Assembly: GCA_025964695.1 (NCBI GenBank)
Contig: JAOPYK010000143.1
Location: forward strand, 1-64,000
Source: Streptosporangiaceae bacterium
GTDB lineage: Bacteria > Actinomycetota > Actinomycetes > Streptosporangiales > Streptosporangiaceae
Length of the DNA: 64,000 nucleotides
Reading direction: 5' to 3'
Below the pieces are notes generated by a model. The model ran no database searches. It was not told the DNA's origin and was given only the letters and a program-made list of their open reading frames with translations. This document shows, one piece after another, positions 1 through 8,257 of this stretch (within the stretch, counting starts at the first letter, position 1; the number at the start of each line of letters is the position of its first letter). A program made the translations under genes and the position numbers.

Positions 1-2
1 CC

Positions 3-173
3 CTCACCATCGAACCCACCGGCACCATCCCCGGACCGCCGCACCACCCACCCGGCCACCCGCACACACAGGCCCAAGACCACACCGGAAGCGGCAACCA
101 CACGGCAGGCAACCACCCGGAAAGCCATACGCACAGCCACTCGCACACCAGCATCCATGTGAAAGTCAGCTAG
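3..173 (+). CDS. 3' end of an unidentified ORF with a His-rich tail
   Basis: An open frame enters from the left edge and ends at TAG 171-173. The visible 56 residues are rich in Pro, His and Thr and finish with a short run alternating His with Ser or Thr. I do not recognise the family; such tails occur in some actinobacterial HNH/DUF222 proteins, but nothing here proves that. It precedes a broken integrase, so it may belong to mobile-element debris. Low confidence that it is a real gene end. Confidence 0.25.
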   Translation, partial: LTIEPTGTIPGPPHHPPGHPHTQAQDHTGSGNHTAGNHPESHTHSHSHTSIHVKVS

Positions 174-247
174 TCGGCAAGCCGCCAGCCCGGCAGTTTC
201 ATAAGTCGCCCGGCGGCGGGGATGTTCGCCCCCGGGACCGCCTGCAC

Positions 248-529
248 GTGGAAGCTGGACGGTTCCGGACTTGCGCGGGGGCCGTCAAGGAGGCCCGGCT
301 GCCCAAGGGCACTCGGTTCCATGACCTGAGGCACTTTTACGCCTCGGGTTTGATCAAGGCGAACCTTAACCCCAAGGTGATCCAAACTCGGCTCGGACAC
401 GCCACGATCGCGGAGACGATGGACACCTACGGCCACCTGTTCCCGGACCAAGATGACTTCGGGCGCGGCGCCATTGATGCTCTGCTGCTGACCAAGATCA
501 CGGAACAGGGCCGGAACGGGGAATCTTGA
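248..529 (+). pseudogene. C-terminal remnant of a tyrosine recombinase/phage integrase
   Basis: The 93 residues match the C-terminal half of the catalytic domain of tyrosine recombinases. The HDLRH box (H-x-x-R), the GHATI box and the TYGH nucleophile tyrosine are all present in order. The N-terminal arm- and core-binding domains and the first catalytic arginine are missing, and homology begins only shortly after the nominal GTG. It is therefore a 5'-truncated relic. Its stop lies 31 bp from the 3' end of rnpB, a placement expected of an integrase beside its attachment site. That the element once targeted rnpB is inference. Confidence 0.75.
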
Positions 530-560
530 GAGATGCTCCGATGCTGGTCAGAGCCTTGGC

Positions 561-960
561 GGCGGACGAGCCGGCCTGTAGGCCGGGTTCTGTCCCCGCT
601 CACGCGGGGGGCGGCCATCCATCTCGGGTCGCCGTTGCCGGCGACCTCTAGCGGTCTACCCGCAGGCTCGGGCGGGCAGCCCTCAAACGCCTGCGCGGAG
701 AGCCTTGCGGCTCTCCTTCTTGACCTTGCTCCGGGTGGGGTTTACCTAGCCGCCCGAGTCACCTCGGGCGCTGGTGAGCTCTTGCCTCACCGTTTCACCC
801 TTACCATCGGTCCGGGGACCGGTGGCGGTCTGTTCTCTGTGGCACTTTCCCGCGGGTCGCCCCGGGTCGGTGTTACCGACCACCCTGCCGTGTGGAGCCC
901 GGACCTTCCTCGGCGGGGGTACCAGACCCCCGACGCGGCCGCCCGGCCGGCTCGTCCGCC
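561..960 (-). ncRNA. rnpB: RNase P RNA (M1-type, class A)
   Basis: Read on the minus strand the segment has the landmarks of bacterial RNase P RNA: GAGGAAGGTCCGGGCT near the 5' end, the GGTGAAACGGTGAGGC and TAGGTAAACCCC blocks, and CAGAACCCGGCCTACAGG at the 3' end. The ends are set by a perfect 16-bp P1 helix, 945-960 pairing with 561-576. It is the catalytic subunit that matures tRNA 5' ends. Any ORF called across it is spurious. An integrase stub ends 31 bp beyond its 3' end. Confidence 0.96.
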
Positions 961-1016
961 GTACTTCCAGCCTACGGCCTCCGGCACCCTGCCGGTGCCT
1001 CGCCTACGCTGTGCGG

Positions 1017-1448
1017 ATGGCCAGATCGTTGCTCGACACCCCGACCTACCGGCTCCTTCGCGTGCTGGGCCGGCACAAGGTCATGGTCGCGGCCGAGCTG
1101 GAACGGCTCGGGCTGCATATGGGTCATGATCTCTATCTCGCGCAGCTGTGGCAAGAGGACGGCCTGACCTCCGCGGAGCTCGCGGCCCGCACGGGTGTGT
1201 CGGCGCCGGCGGTGACGAAGGCCGTGACCGGGCTGGAGCGTGCCGGGGCGAACGGGTCGGGGCTGGTGCGGCGCGAGCGGGACCCGGCGGACGCACGCGT
1301 GGTGCGGATCTGGCTGACCGAGGAGGGCCGTGCGCTGCGGGATCCGGTCGCCGAGCTGTGGTACCGGGCGGAGCGGGAGGTCTGGGGCGCGCTGAGTGCG
1401 CGGGAACGCCGCGAGGCCCGGCAGGCCGCCGAAGAGCTCCTGGGCTGA
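1017..1448 (+). CDS. MarR-family transcriptional regulator
   Basis: A 143-residue winged-helix protein of MarR size. Residues about 45-110 carry the recognition helix (TSAELAARTGVSAPAVTKAV) and the wing with the usual DPADAR-type motif. Four to five extra residues (ANGSG) sit between the recognition helix and the wing. ATG 1017 was chosen; an in-frame GTG at 1011 is possible. It points toward the DrrAB-like exporter, which lies on the opposite strand 294 bp away. MarR proteins often control such exporters, so a link is plausible but unproven. Confidence 0.85.
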   Translation: MARSLLDTPTYRLLRVLGRHKVMVAAELERLGLHMGHDLYLAQLWQEDGLTSAELAARTGVSAPAVTKAVTGLERAGANGSGLVRRERDPADARVVRIWLTEEGRALRDPVAELWYRAEREVWGALSARERREARQAAEELLG

Positions 1449-1742
1449 GTCCCAACCTGTCGATACTGCGCCAGGACGCCACGCTGGCTCCGGTGCGATC
1501 CGTACCCGCGGCGGCGCGCGGCGTCATCGCGCCCGAGGAGCCCCGGACCCGTCTCCCAGCAGCATGCCGACCCGGGTCAGATCGCTGTGGCGGCCGATGA
1601 AGCTCGTGAGCTGGGCCCCCAGGTTGGGGCCACCTTGGCATCGAGCGCCCACCGGCCTGGGGCATCGACGGCGGAGACGACTGCGCGGCCGCTCCCGGGC
1701 GGGAGTGACCGCGCGATCGTCCCCGGTGCGGGGCGCACCGGG
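1449..1742. other. Convergent intergenic region
   Basis: This 294-bp stretch separates the MarR gene from the 3' end of the exporter operon. I see no convincing gene, RNA or strong terminator hairpin in it; frames open across it are shadows. Confidence 0.5.
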
Positions 1743-2582
1743 TCAGACCCGGCCCTTGAAAGCGCGCAGCGACAGCGGGATGAACACCGCCGCGAGCGCC
1801 AGCCCCCACAGCAGGGCGCTGATCGCCGGGCCGGCGACCGCCTGGTCGTGGCCCTGCAGGTCGTGCCCGATCAGCAGGCCGCGGAGCGCGTCCACCATCT
1901 GCGAGACCGGGTTGTACTTCATGACGTTGTAGATCGGGTCCGGGTATTTGTGGCTCAGCGGGATGAAGGCGTTGCTGAGGAAGGTCAACGGAAAGATGAC
2001 CACGAATCCGAAGACCTGCACCTTCTCCGGCTCGCTCACCGTCAGCCCGATGAACACCGAGGCCCAGGAGAGCAGGAGCGCGAAGGCCAGCAGCAGCCCG
2101 AAGGCGGGGATCACGGCCAGCGGGGTGGTCTCGATCCGGAAACCCATGAGAACGCCCACGGTGAGCAGGATCGCCATGGACCAAGCCTGCTTGGCGATGT
2201 CGGCGAGGATCCGCCCGGCCAGCGGAGACGTCCGGGAGATGGGGAGGCTGCGCAGCCGGTCGAACACCCCCTTGGTGACGTCGACGTTCAGCCCGACCCC
2301 GGTCGACATGGTGGCGAACAGCGCGTTCTGCACGATGATGCCGGGTATCAGGATGGGCAGATAGGCCGAGACGCTGCCCGCCATCGCCGGCCCGAAGACG
2401 TAGGCGAAGAGCAGGACGAACATGATGGGCTGGATGCTGAGATCGATCAGCTCCATGGGGTTGTGCTTGATCTGGACCAGGCTGCGCCAGGCCAGCGTCA
2501 GTGTGTTGTTGACGGCGCTGACCGGCGAGATCCGCTTGCCCAGGGTCACTGGTGCGGGTGCCGGCTCGGCGAGCGTGCTCAT
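1743..2582 (-). CDS. ABC-2 type permease (DrrB-like)
   Basis: A 279-residue integral membrane protein with about six hydrophobic segments. It has the ABC-2 signature region (SVSAYLPILIPGIIVQNALF and KGVFDRLRSLPISR) typical of daunorubicin-resistance-type permeases. It pairs with the ATPase immediately upstream on the same strand, the two overlapping by ATGA. The pair should form an exporter for a hydrophobic compound. The substrate cannot be told from sequence. Confidence 0.9.
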   Translation of the reverse strand: MSTLAEPAPAPVTLGKRISPVSAVNNTLTLAWRSLVQIKHNPMELIDLSIQPIMFVLLFAYVFGPAMAGSVSAYLPILIPGIIVQNALFATMSTGVGLNVDVTKGVFDRLRSLPISRTSPLAGRILADIAKQAWSMAILLTVGVLMGFRIETTPLAVIPAFGLLLAFALLLSWASVFIGLTVSEPEKVQVFGFVVIFPLTFLSNAFIPLSHKYPDPIYNVMKYNPVSQMVDALRGLLIGHDLQGHDQAVAGPAISALLWGLALAAVFIPLSLRAFKGRV

Positions 2583-3568
2583 GCCGCGGCTCCTTCCTTG
2601 ATGCGTTCCTGGTCGTTGTCCTCGTCCGTGGCGGGCTCCTCGGTCCGGCGGCCGGTAAGCGCGAAGAACACCTCGTCGAGGCTGGACTTGCGCAGCGCCA
2701 GCTCGCTCACCATCACTCCGGCGTCATCGAGCCGCCGCACCACGGCGGGCATGACGGAGGGGTCGGTGATCGGCGTGCTGACCAGCCCGTCCCGGACCTC
2801 GGGTGCGGCGTCGAGCAGCTCGGAGATGACCCGGGTGACGGTGACCTCGTCGGCCTGGGTGACCGGGCGCACCTCCAGGACCTGTCCGCCGGCCTGCGTC
2901 TTGAGCTGGTCGGGAGTGCCGTGCGCGATGACCTTGCCATGGTCGATGACCATGATGTCGTCGGCCAGCTGGTCGGCCTCCTCGAGGTACTGCGTAGTGA
3001 GCAGCACCGTCACCCCGTCCTCGGTGAGCCCTCGGACGATGTCCCACAGACCGTTTCTGGCGCGCGGGTCCAGGCCGGTCGTCGGCTCGTCGAGATACAG
3101 GACCTGGGGCCGGCCGACCAGGCTCGCGGCCAGGTCGAGACGGCGGCGCATGCCACCGGAGTAGGTTTTGGCCGCCCGCTCACGGGCGTCCCAGAGCTCG
3201 AAGCGCTCCAGCAGCTCGGCGCTCCGGCTCTTGGCCGCACGGCGGGACAGCCCCAGCAGCCTGCCGATGAGCACGAGATTCTCGGTGCCGGTGAGCATCT
3301 CGTCGACGCCCGCGTACTGCCCGGTCAGCCCGATCAGCTGGCGGACCCGGTGCGCGTCGCGCACCACGTCATAGCCGCCCACGGTGGCGGTGCCCTCATC
3401 GGGCTTGATCAGAGTCGCCAGCACCCGGACCGCCGTGGTCTTACCGGCACCGTTCGGCCCGAGCACGCCCAGCACCGTCCCGGTGCGGGCGGTGAGACTC
3501 ACGCCGGCCAGCGCCTGGGTCTCACCGAAGCGCTTCACCAGGCCCTCGGCCTGGATGGCGTATGTCAT
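2579..3568 (-). CDS. ABC transporter ATP-binding protein (DrrA-like)
   Basis: A 329-residue DrrA/CcmA-type ATPase with Walker A GPNGAGKTT, signature YSGGMRRRLDLA, Walker B VLYLDEPTTGLDPR and the DrrA-type C-terminal extension. ATG 3568 was chosen because GAGGGG lies 8 nt upstream; a longer frame to 3631 has no such site. It is first in the two-gene exporter operon. The divergent upstream region has a TTGACA on this strand and a small dyad at 3608-3620. Confidence 0.92.
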   Translation of the reverse strand: MTYAIQAEGLVKRFGETQALAGVSLTARTGTVLGVLGPNGAGKTTAVRVLATLIKPDEGTATVGGYDVVRDAHRVRQLIGLTGQYAGVDEMLTGTENLVLIGRLLGLSRRAAKSRSAELLERFELWDARERAAKTYSGGMRRRLDLAASLVGRPQVLYLDEPTTGLDPRARNGLWDIVRGLTEDGVTVLLTTQYLEEADQLADDIMVIDHGKVIAHGTPDQLKTQAGGQVLEVRPVTQADEVTVTRVISELLDAAPEVRDGLVSTPITDPSVMPAVVRRLDDAGVMVSELALRKSSLDEVFFALTGRRTEEPATDEDNDQERIKEGAAA

Positions 3569-3607
3569 GTCATATTCCCCTCGGGTCTTGGACGCCGTAA
3601 ATCTCGC

Positions 3608-3620
3608 CGACCGTAGGTCG
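3608..3620. promoter_or_regulatory. Candidate operator dyad upstream of the DrrAB-like operon
   Basis: A perfect 5-3-5 dyad, CGACC-GTA-GGTCG, lies just downstream of a TTGACA (minus strand, near 3631) and before the ATPase start. The position suits a repressor. The regulator is unknown; the nearby MarR is one candidate. Confidence 0.35.
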
Positions 3621-3761
3621 CGAAATGTCAACTTACGCAGCGTCCTGTGTGATCTGCGACTAGTTTTTCCGGCCGCCCTGTCAAACGACTGCCAAGTCGC
3701 TGACAGCCTCGCACGGCGGTCTGACAGAACCCGGTGGCCTGGGACGACGGGGTATCCGATC

Positions 3762-3767
3762 TAGACT
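3762..3767 (+). promoter_or_regulatory. -10-like hexamer implying a leaderless transcript
   Basis: TAGACT ends 7 nt before GTG 3775. That spacing would place the transcription start at or beside the start codon of the PH-domain gene. No clear -35 box is seen. Confidence 0.35.
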
Positions 3768-3774
3768 GCGAGGA

Positions 3775-4335
3775 GTGATGTCGGTGGCCCGCTCCCAGCA
3801 GCCTCCGGACCGTGCTCCGGCCCGGGTCCGGCTGCGGCCGCCTGCTCACCAGGCCGCCAGGCGGGTGATCGCCCAGTGGACGGTCGAATACCTCATCGAC
3901 GTCCTGATCGCATTCGCGTCGGCCTGGGTCGTGGCCGCCATCGTCGAGTGGTCCGGCTGGCCGCCGCTGCCCGGCGTGGTCGCGGGTCACCTCCGGTGGC
4001 TGCCCATCGTGGTGGTCCTGGCCGGGTCGGTCCTGGTGGCGGTCGTGCCGGCCTGGCGTTACCGGCTGCACCGCTGGGAGGTCGGCTCCGACGTCGTCTA
4101 CACCAGGACCGGCTGGATCAGCCGGCACTGGCAGCTGGTCCCGGTCAGCCGGATCCAGACCGTCGACACCCGGCAGAGCTGGATCGAGCGGCCACTGGGT
4201 CTGGCCACCATGCACATCAGGACCGCGTCGCACGCGGGCTCCTCCAAGGTCGCGGGGCTGCCCGTAGACACCGCGACCCTGCTGGCCGCCGACCTCGCCC
4301 ACCGGGCGCACGAACTGCGCGACGATGCGACGTGA
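3775..4335 (+). CDS. PH-domain (DUF304/bPH2) membrane protein, YdbS-like
   Basis: A 186-residue protein with a basic N-terminus, two membrane segments at about residues 35-55 and 75-95, and a C-terminal bacterial PH domain (VYTRTGWISRHWQLVPVSRIQTVDTRQSW). It matches the small partner of the YdbS/YdbT pair, linked in Bacillus to resistance to membrane-active peptides. Starts at GTG 3775, ATG 3778 or GTG 3784 are possible; 3784 has the best-spaced GGAG, while 3775 fits a leaderless start. The stop overlaps the next gene by GTGA. Confidence 0.85.
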   Translation: MMSVARSQQPPDRAPARVRLRPPAHQAARRVIAQWTVEYLIDVLIAFASAWVVAAIVEWSGWPPLPGVVAGHLRWLPIVVVLAGSVLVAVVPAWRYRLHRWEVGSDVVYTRTGWISRHWQLVPVSRIQTVDTRQSWIERPLGLATMHIRTASHAGSSKVAGLPVDTATLLAADLAHRAHELRDDAT

Positions 4336-5816
4336 GTGAGTCCCTCTCCCGGCGGCTGAGTGGCTGGACGATGATCGTCCGGGCGGGCAGGGAGATGGGC
4401 ACGCTGCTGTTCGCCGGCGCGACCGGGCTCCTGCTCGGCGGTCTGTCGACCGGGCTCTACGTCACGATGGCCGGGGTCGCCATGAGCCTGCTGCACAACG
4501 CGGTGAAGTGGGCGACGTTCAGTTACACCGTGCACGACGACCGGATCGTGCTGCGCCGCGCGCTGATCGGCCGATCGGTGACCAACATCCCGATCGACCG
4601 GATCCGAGGCGTGGACATCAGCACGACGCTGCCGCACCGGGTGCTCGGCGTGACGGTCGTGCACATCGACGCCGCGGCGGCGGGGGAGAACGCGGGTGAG
4701 GGCACCCTCAACGCGGTCTCCCGGGCGGAGGCCGTACGCCTGCGGCAGGTGCTGCTCAGCCGGCCCCAGAACCGCAACGACGCTGCGGCCACCGTCGCCC
4801 GCCCGCCGCGCAGGGGGGTCCTCTATGCCCGGGCGCTCCCCAGGTGGTACCTGTACGCGCCGCTGAGCGGTGCCTACATACTCACCCCGTTCGCCCTGGT
4901 CGGGAGTCTGCTCGGGGCTCTCTACAACCTCGGCGACGACCTGGGGCTGCTCACCGAACGCCGGCTGGCGCGGCTGGGTCAGGACGCGGCGGGGCTGCCG
5001 CCGGTGCTGGCCATCGGCGCCGTGGCGTTGCTCCTACTCGCGATGCCGATCGCCTCGGTGGTGGCCTACGCGCTGTTCAACTGGGACTTCACGCTACGAG
5101 CCGTCGGCGGGGAGGGAGGTGACCGGGACGGGACGATCGTGGCCGAACGCGGCCTGATCACCCGCCGTAGCGTGTCGCTGGAACACGGCCGGATCCGCGG
5201 CGTCGAGTTGCGCGACAACCCCCTGGAACGACTAGCCGGCGTGGTACGGCTGGGCGCCCTCGTGACCGGGCTGGGCGACTCGGAGCACCGTCGACGGCTG
5301 TTGCCGACCTCGCCACGTGACGTCGTCGGTGACGTCGCCGGCAGGGTGCTGGCCGCCCCGGCCGGGCCGCTCCCCGTACTCACGACGCTCACCCCGCATC
5401 CGGCCGCAGCCCGCCGGCGCAGGATCAGCCGGGCCCTCCTGCCACCACTGGCCGCCACACTCATCGCGCTGGCCATGGGCCGGCTTCTGGTGGCGTACGG
5501 GATCGGGGCGCTGGCCCTGCTCTCCTTCCCACTCGCGCTCGATCGGTATCGCCAGCTGGGCCATGCCAACGACGGGTCGCGGCTGGCGATGCGCTCGGGC
5601 TCGCTCCGGCGCCACCAGGTGGTCATCGACCACCGGGCGGTGCTGGGATGGGAGCTGCGGCAGAGCCTCTTCCAGCGCCGGGCCGGTCTGGTCACGCTGG
5701 TCGCCGGGGTCGGTGCGGGCCGGGGCGGCTATCCGGTGATCGACCTGGCGGAGGAGGAGGCGCTGACCCTCGCCCAGGAGATCACCCCCCGGTGGGTCAC
5801 TCCATTCCTGGCCTGA
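4332..5816 (+). CDS. PH-domain (bPH2) membrane protein, YdbT-like
   Basis: A 494-residue protein with hydrophobic pairs near residues 20-60, 180-245 and 375-400. It contains repeated PH-like units (FSYTVHDDRIVLRRALIGRS, and later IVAERGLITRRSVSLEHGRIRGVELR). This multi-PH architecture is that of YdbT. GTG 4332 overlaps the stop of the YdbS-like gene, indicating translational coupling and a two-protein complex. Its role in this organism is unknown. Confidence 0.87.
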   Translation: MSESLSRRLSGWTMIVRAGREMGTLLFAGATGLLLGGLSTGLYVTMAGVAMSLLHNAVKWATFSYTVHDDRIVLRRALIGRSVTNIPIDRIRGVDISTTLPHRVLGVTVVHIDAAAAGENAGEGTLNAVSRAEAVRLRQVLLSRPQNRNDAAATVARPPRRGVLYARALPRWYLYAPLSGAYILTPFALVGSLLGALYNLGDDLGLLTERRLARLGQDAAGLPPVLAIGAVALLLLAMPIASVVAYALFNWDFTLRAVGGEGGDRDGTIVAERGLITRRSVSLEHGRIRGVELRDNPLERLAGVVRLGALVTGLGDSEHRRRLLPTSPRDVVGDVAGRVLAAPAGPLPVLTTLTPHPAAARRRRISRALLPPLAATLIALAMGRLLVAYGIGALALLSFPLALDRYRQLGHANDGSRLAMRSGSLRRHQVVIDHRAVLGWELRQSLFQRRAGLVTLVAGVGAGRGGYPVIDLAEEEALTLAQEITPRWVTPFLA

Positions 5817-5860
5817 CATCCTCCGCCCGCTTGAAGGCGGGGCTGCCACCCCCCACCGAG

Positions 5861-5901
5861 GTGATCGTGCGGTACGGGGTCGTCACCGACCGCACGATCA
5901 C
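5861..5901. terminator. Hairpin between convergent genes
   Basis: A perfect 13-bp stem (5861-5873 with 5889-5901) encloses 15 nt, between the YdbT-like gene and sepH, which converge. There is no T-tract, as is usual in high-GC actinomycetes. A second smaller hairpin lies at about 5822-5841. Confidence 0.6.
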
Positions 5902-5966
5902 CGGCAGTGCCTCATGGCGAGCCCGATGCCTCTCGGGCGCGTCCCGGTTCCGCGTGTTCCGGGTGA

Positions 5967-7649
5967 TCAGTCGGGGCGGCGGGCCCCGAACATGATCTCG
6001 TCCCAGGACGGCACGGAGGCGCGTTTGCCGCGTGCCGAATTCTTCCGCCGCCCCGGCCGGGCGGGCGGCTCGACCGGTGAGGTCGGCGCGGGCACCGGGA
6101 CCTTGCGCTTCGGGGCCGGCGAGACCTTGGCATCTTCGGCCTTCTCCGCCTCTTCGGCTTCGGCCTTCTCCGCCTCGGTCTCCTCGGCCTCGGCCCTTTC
6201 TGCGGCAGCCTGCTGTGCCCTGGCCTTTTCGCCCCTGGCCTTCTCCGCCTCGGTCTCCTGGGTCTCCTCGGCCTCGGCGGCCATTGAGTCGGCCGGTGCC
6301 GGCGCAGGCTTCGCAGCGGCCCGCGGTGCGGGCTTGGGCACTCGCGGTGCCGGCTGCGTCCGAGCCTTGTCGGCGGCCTCGGGGACGGGCTCGGCGGCAG
6401 CCGACTCGGTGATGGCCGACTCCGCAGTGTCCAGTTCCGAAGCGGCCGGCTCCACAGTGGCCGGCACCGTGACGGCCTCGGTGGCGGCCGACTCGGTGGT
6501 GAGGGAGTCCGGGCTGACCGGCTCCTTGCTGACGGACGCACTGGTGATGGACGCACTGGTGATGGACGCACTGGTGGCCGGCTCCGTGACGGATCCGGTG
6601 GTGACCGACTCCGTGGCGGCGGCGACCCGCTCGCGGTGCTCCGCCTCGGGCACGAGCTCGGTGACGACCTCCGTCACGACCGGACGAAGCGTTTCCAGCG
6701 CCTCGGCGGCCGGCCTCTCCCGCTCGGATTCGGTCATGGTCGCCGAGGAGGTCTGCGGGCCGTGGTCCGGCCGGCCCTGCGGCTCTGTTTCCCGGGTGTA
6801 GACCCCGGTGGCCTGGGCGACGGCGTCCACGTCCGGCGCCGCGGGCTCGGAAACGTGGCGTTCCCGGGTGGCCGCGACGATCTCGGGCTCCTGCGGGGCC
6901 ACGTACTCACGGCGGTGCGGCGCGACGGACTGGCGGCGTGGCTCGGCCCGCCCACGATCGGCGCCGTACTCGCGGCGCTGCTCGGCAGCGACGTCCGAAC
7001 GCGAATCGGACACGATCTTCATCGCGGGCCGCCGGGGCACCAGTGGGGTGACCGTCGGGGCGACCGGCTCCTCCAGCACGAGCGACGAAAGCCGTGCGGC
7101 CTCCTCGTCGAGGGGCGACACCTGCCGGCGACGGGGGTCGAAGACCCACTCGGCGGCGTGCGGGCGGCCGTCGTCGAAGAACGACAGGCGCACCCGCCAG
7201 GTGCTGTCCTCGCACTTCCACGAGTCCCACTCGACCTCTTCGAGGTCCACGCCACGGCGGCTGAGGCGCTCCTCCACCATCTCGCCCAGTGGCGGCCCGG
7301 GGCTGGCGTCGCCCTGACGCCGTGCGACGACGCGCTGCGCCTGCTGGGCCATGTACTCGCGTTCCTGCAGGACAGGACCCTCGAACCAGCGGACACGCTC
7401 CACCGGGATGCCGGCGGACTCGGCGATCTCCTCCGCCGTTTCCCCGGCTCGGATACGAGCCTGGATCTCCTTGGGGCGCAAAGGACTCTCCACTTCGATC
7501 TCGAACTGGCCGAGGCGGGAGAAATGCCCTCGGACCGCGGCGCGGAGCCGATCGTCAACGGGCAGCGTGAACCGGGTGCCTCGGCCCGCGGTGGCCAGCA
7601 CGAGGTATGAACCGTCCTCGCTGACCGCGACGAGGCGCAGCTCCTGCAT
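5967..7649 (-). CDS. sepH: Septation protein SepH (DUF3071) with extended low-complexity tail
   Basis: The N-terminal 185 residues match SepH: MQELRLVAVSEDGSYLVL, a helix-turn-helix (IQARIRAGETAEEIAESAGI) and the WDSWKCEDSTWRVRLSFF block. SepH stimulates FtsZ assembly at division septa. The remaining 375 residues are low complexity: Thr/Ser/Val/Glu runs, a 15-bp triplicate coding ITSAS units, and an Ala/Glu/Lys stretch (about 455-515) likely to form a charged helix. At 560 residues it is much longer than the roughly 340-residue Streptomyces protein as I recall it. It lies upstream of hemH and suhB, as in relatives. Confidence 0.93.
   Translation of the reverse strand: MQELRLVAVSEDGSYLVLATAGRGTRFTLPVDDRLRAAVRGHFSRLGQFEIEVESPLRPKEIQARIRAGETAEEIAESAGIPVERVRWFEGPVLQEREYMAQQAQRVVARRQGDASPGPPLGEMVEERLSRRGVDLEEVEWDSWKCEDSTWRVRLSFFDDGRPHAAEWVFDPRRRQVSPLDEEAARLSSLVLEEPVAPTVTPLVPRRPAMKIVSDSRSDVAAEQRREYGADRGRAEPRRQSVAPHRREYVAPQEPEIVAATRERHVSEPAAPDVDAVAQATGVYTRETEPQGRPDHGPQTSSATMTESERERPAAEALETLRPVVTEVVTELVPEAEHRERVAAATESVTTGSVTEPATSASITSASITSASVSKEPVSPDSLTTESAATEAVTVPATVEPAASELDTAESAITESAAAEPVPEAADKARTQPAPRVPKPAPRAAAKPAPAPADSMAAEAEETQETEAEKARGEKARAQQAAAERAEAEETEAEKAEAEEAEKAEDAKVSPAPKRKVPVPAPTSPVEPPARPGRRKNSARGKRASVPSWDEIMFGARRPD
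6531..6575. repeat. Three tandem 15-bp units within sepH
   Basis: GACGGACGCACTGGT is followed by two copies of GATGGACGCACTGGT. They encode repeated Ser/Thr-Ala-Ser units in the disordered SepH tail. The number of units may vary between strains. Confidence 0.9.
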
Positions 7650-7997
7650 GCGTGTCCTTCCTGCCCTCTATGACGGCTCGGGGCGCATGCGTGCCCTTCC
7701 CCCGGATCCCCGAGTCTCTCTTTACGACACGCCCGCTGCCAGCACCGTACCCGGCATGTCCGAACATCGCCGCTCTCGATCATCACAGACCATCGAGAAC
7801 GCCCTCCCATCTGCACAGCTTGCCTGCTCGCGAACACCGGGGGGCTCAGCGTGCCGGATTCTTGCGGATCCTTTTGCCCAGCGTGCCACCGCGAGCCTCC
7901 GCTGACCAGTGCCGGGTCGCATGGGACCGCCGGTGAGGGCCGGGATCGACGTCCGGGGACCGCGCGTTCCGCTCCGCCGGTACGAGCTGATAAGTAA
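7650..7997. other. sepH upstream region
   Basis: This 348-bp stretch between divergently oriented sepH and a remnant locus should hold the sepH promoter. I could not pick a firm promoter and see no gene or RNA. Confidence 0.45.
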
Positions 7998-8138
7998 TCA
8001 GTTACCACCTTTGCCTGTGCCGGGCGGGTCGCCCGCTACAAGCTGCCCAGGGCGTACTTCCGCACCGACCGCGTCCTGCGGCTGCCCAACGGCAAGGCCG
8101 GCTATGCCGCGGCCCGGGCGATCGTGGGACTGTCATGA
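7998..8138 (+). pseudogene. C-terminal stub of an acyl-CoA synthetase (AMP-binding family)
   Basis: The frame opens after TAA 7995-7997 and reads into ARYKLPRAYFRTDRVLRLPN followed by GKAGYAAARAI and a stop. This is the conserved C-terminal subdomain of fatty acyl-CoA synthetases, with the YK-P-R block and the catalytic lysine of the NGKAGY motif. Only about 40 residues remain. Its stop overlaps the next mini-ORF by ATGA, so operon spacing outlived the gene body. Confidence 0.7.
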
Positions 8139-8257
8139 ACATCACCGGCAACATCACCGGCGCGGCGCTCCGCGAGCCGGGTGGTCGCTTCACCCTGGAG
8201 CGGCTGGAACTGGCGGGACCGCGGGACCTGTACGCCATCACCGAGAGGACGCAATGA
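8135..8257 (+). pseudogene. N-terminal stub resembling a zinc-type alcohol dehydrogenase
   Basis: A 40-residue ORF whose residues 9-28 (GAALREPGGRFTLERLELAG) resemble the N-terminus of medium-chain dehydrogenases (AxLREPGxPF-type openings). It then ends abruptly. An ATGA overlap links it to the stub before it and another to the TIGR03084 gene after it. It is most simply a gene with a large in-frame deletion, though a coupling leader peptide is possible. Confidence 0.45.

Noticed and set aside
533-1129. Long open frames on both strands across 533-1129
   Set aside because: They cover the RNase P RNA gene, whose conserved blocks and perfect P1 helix explain the sequence.
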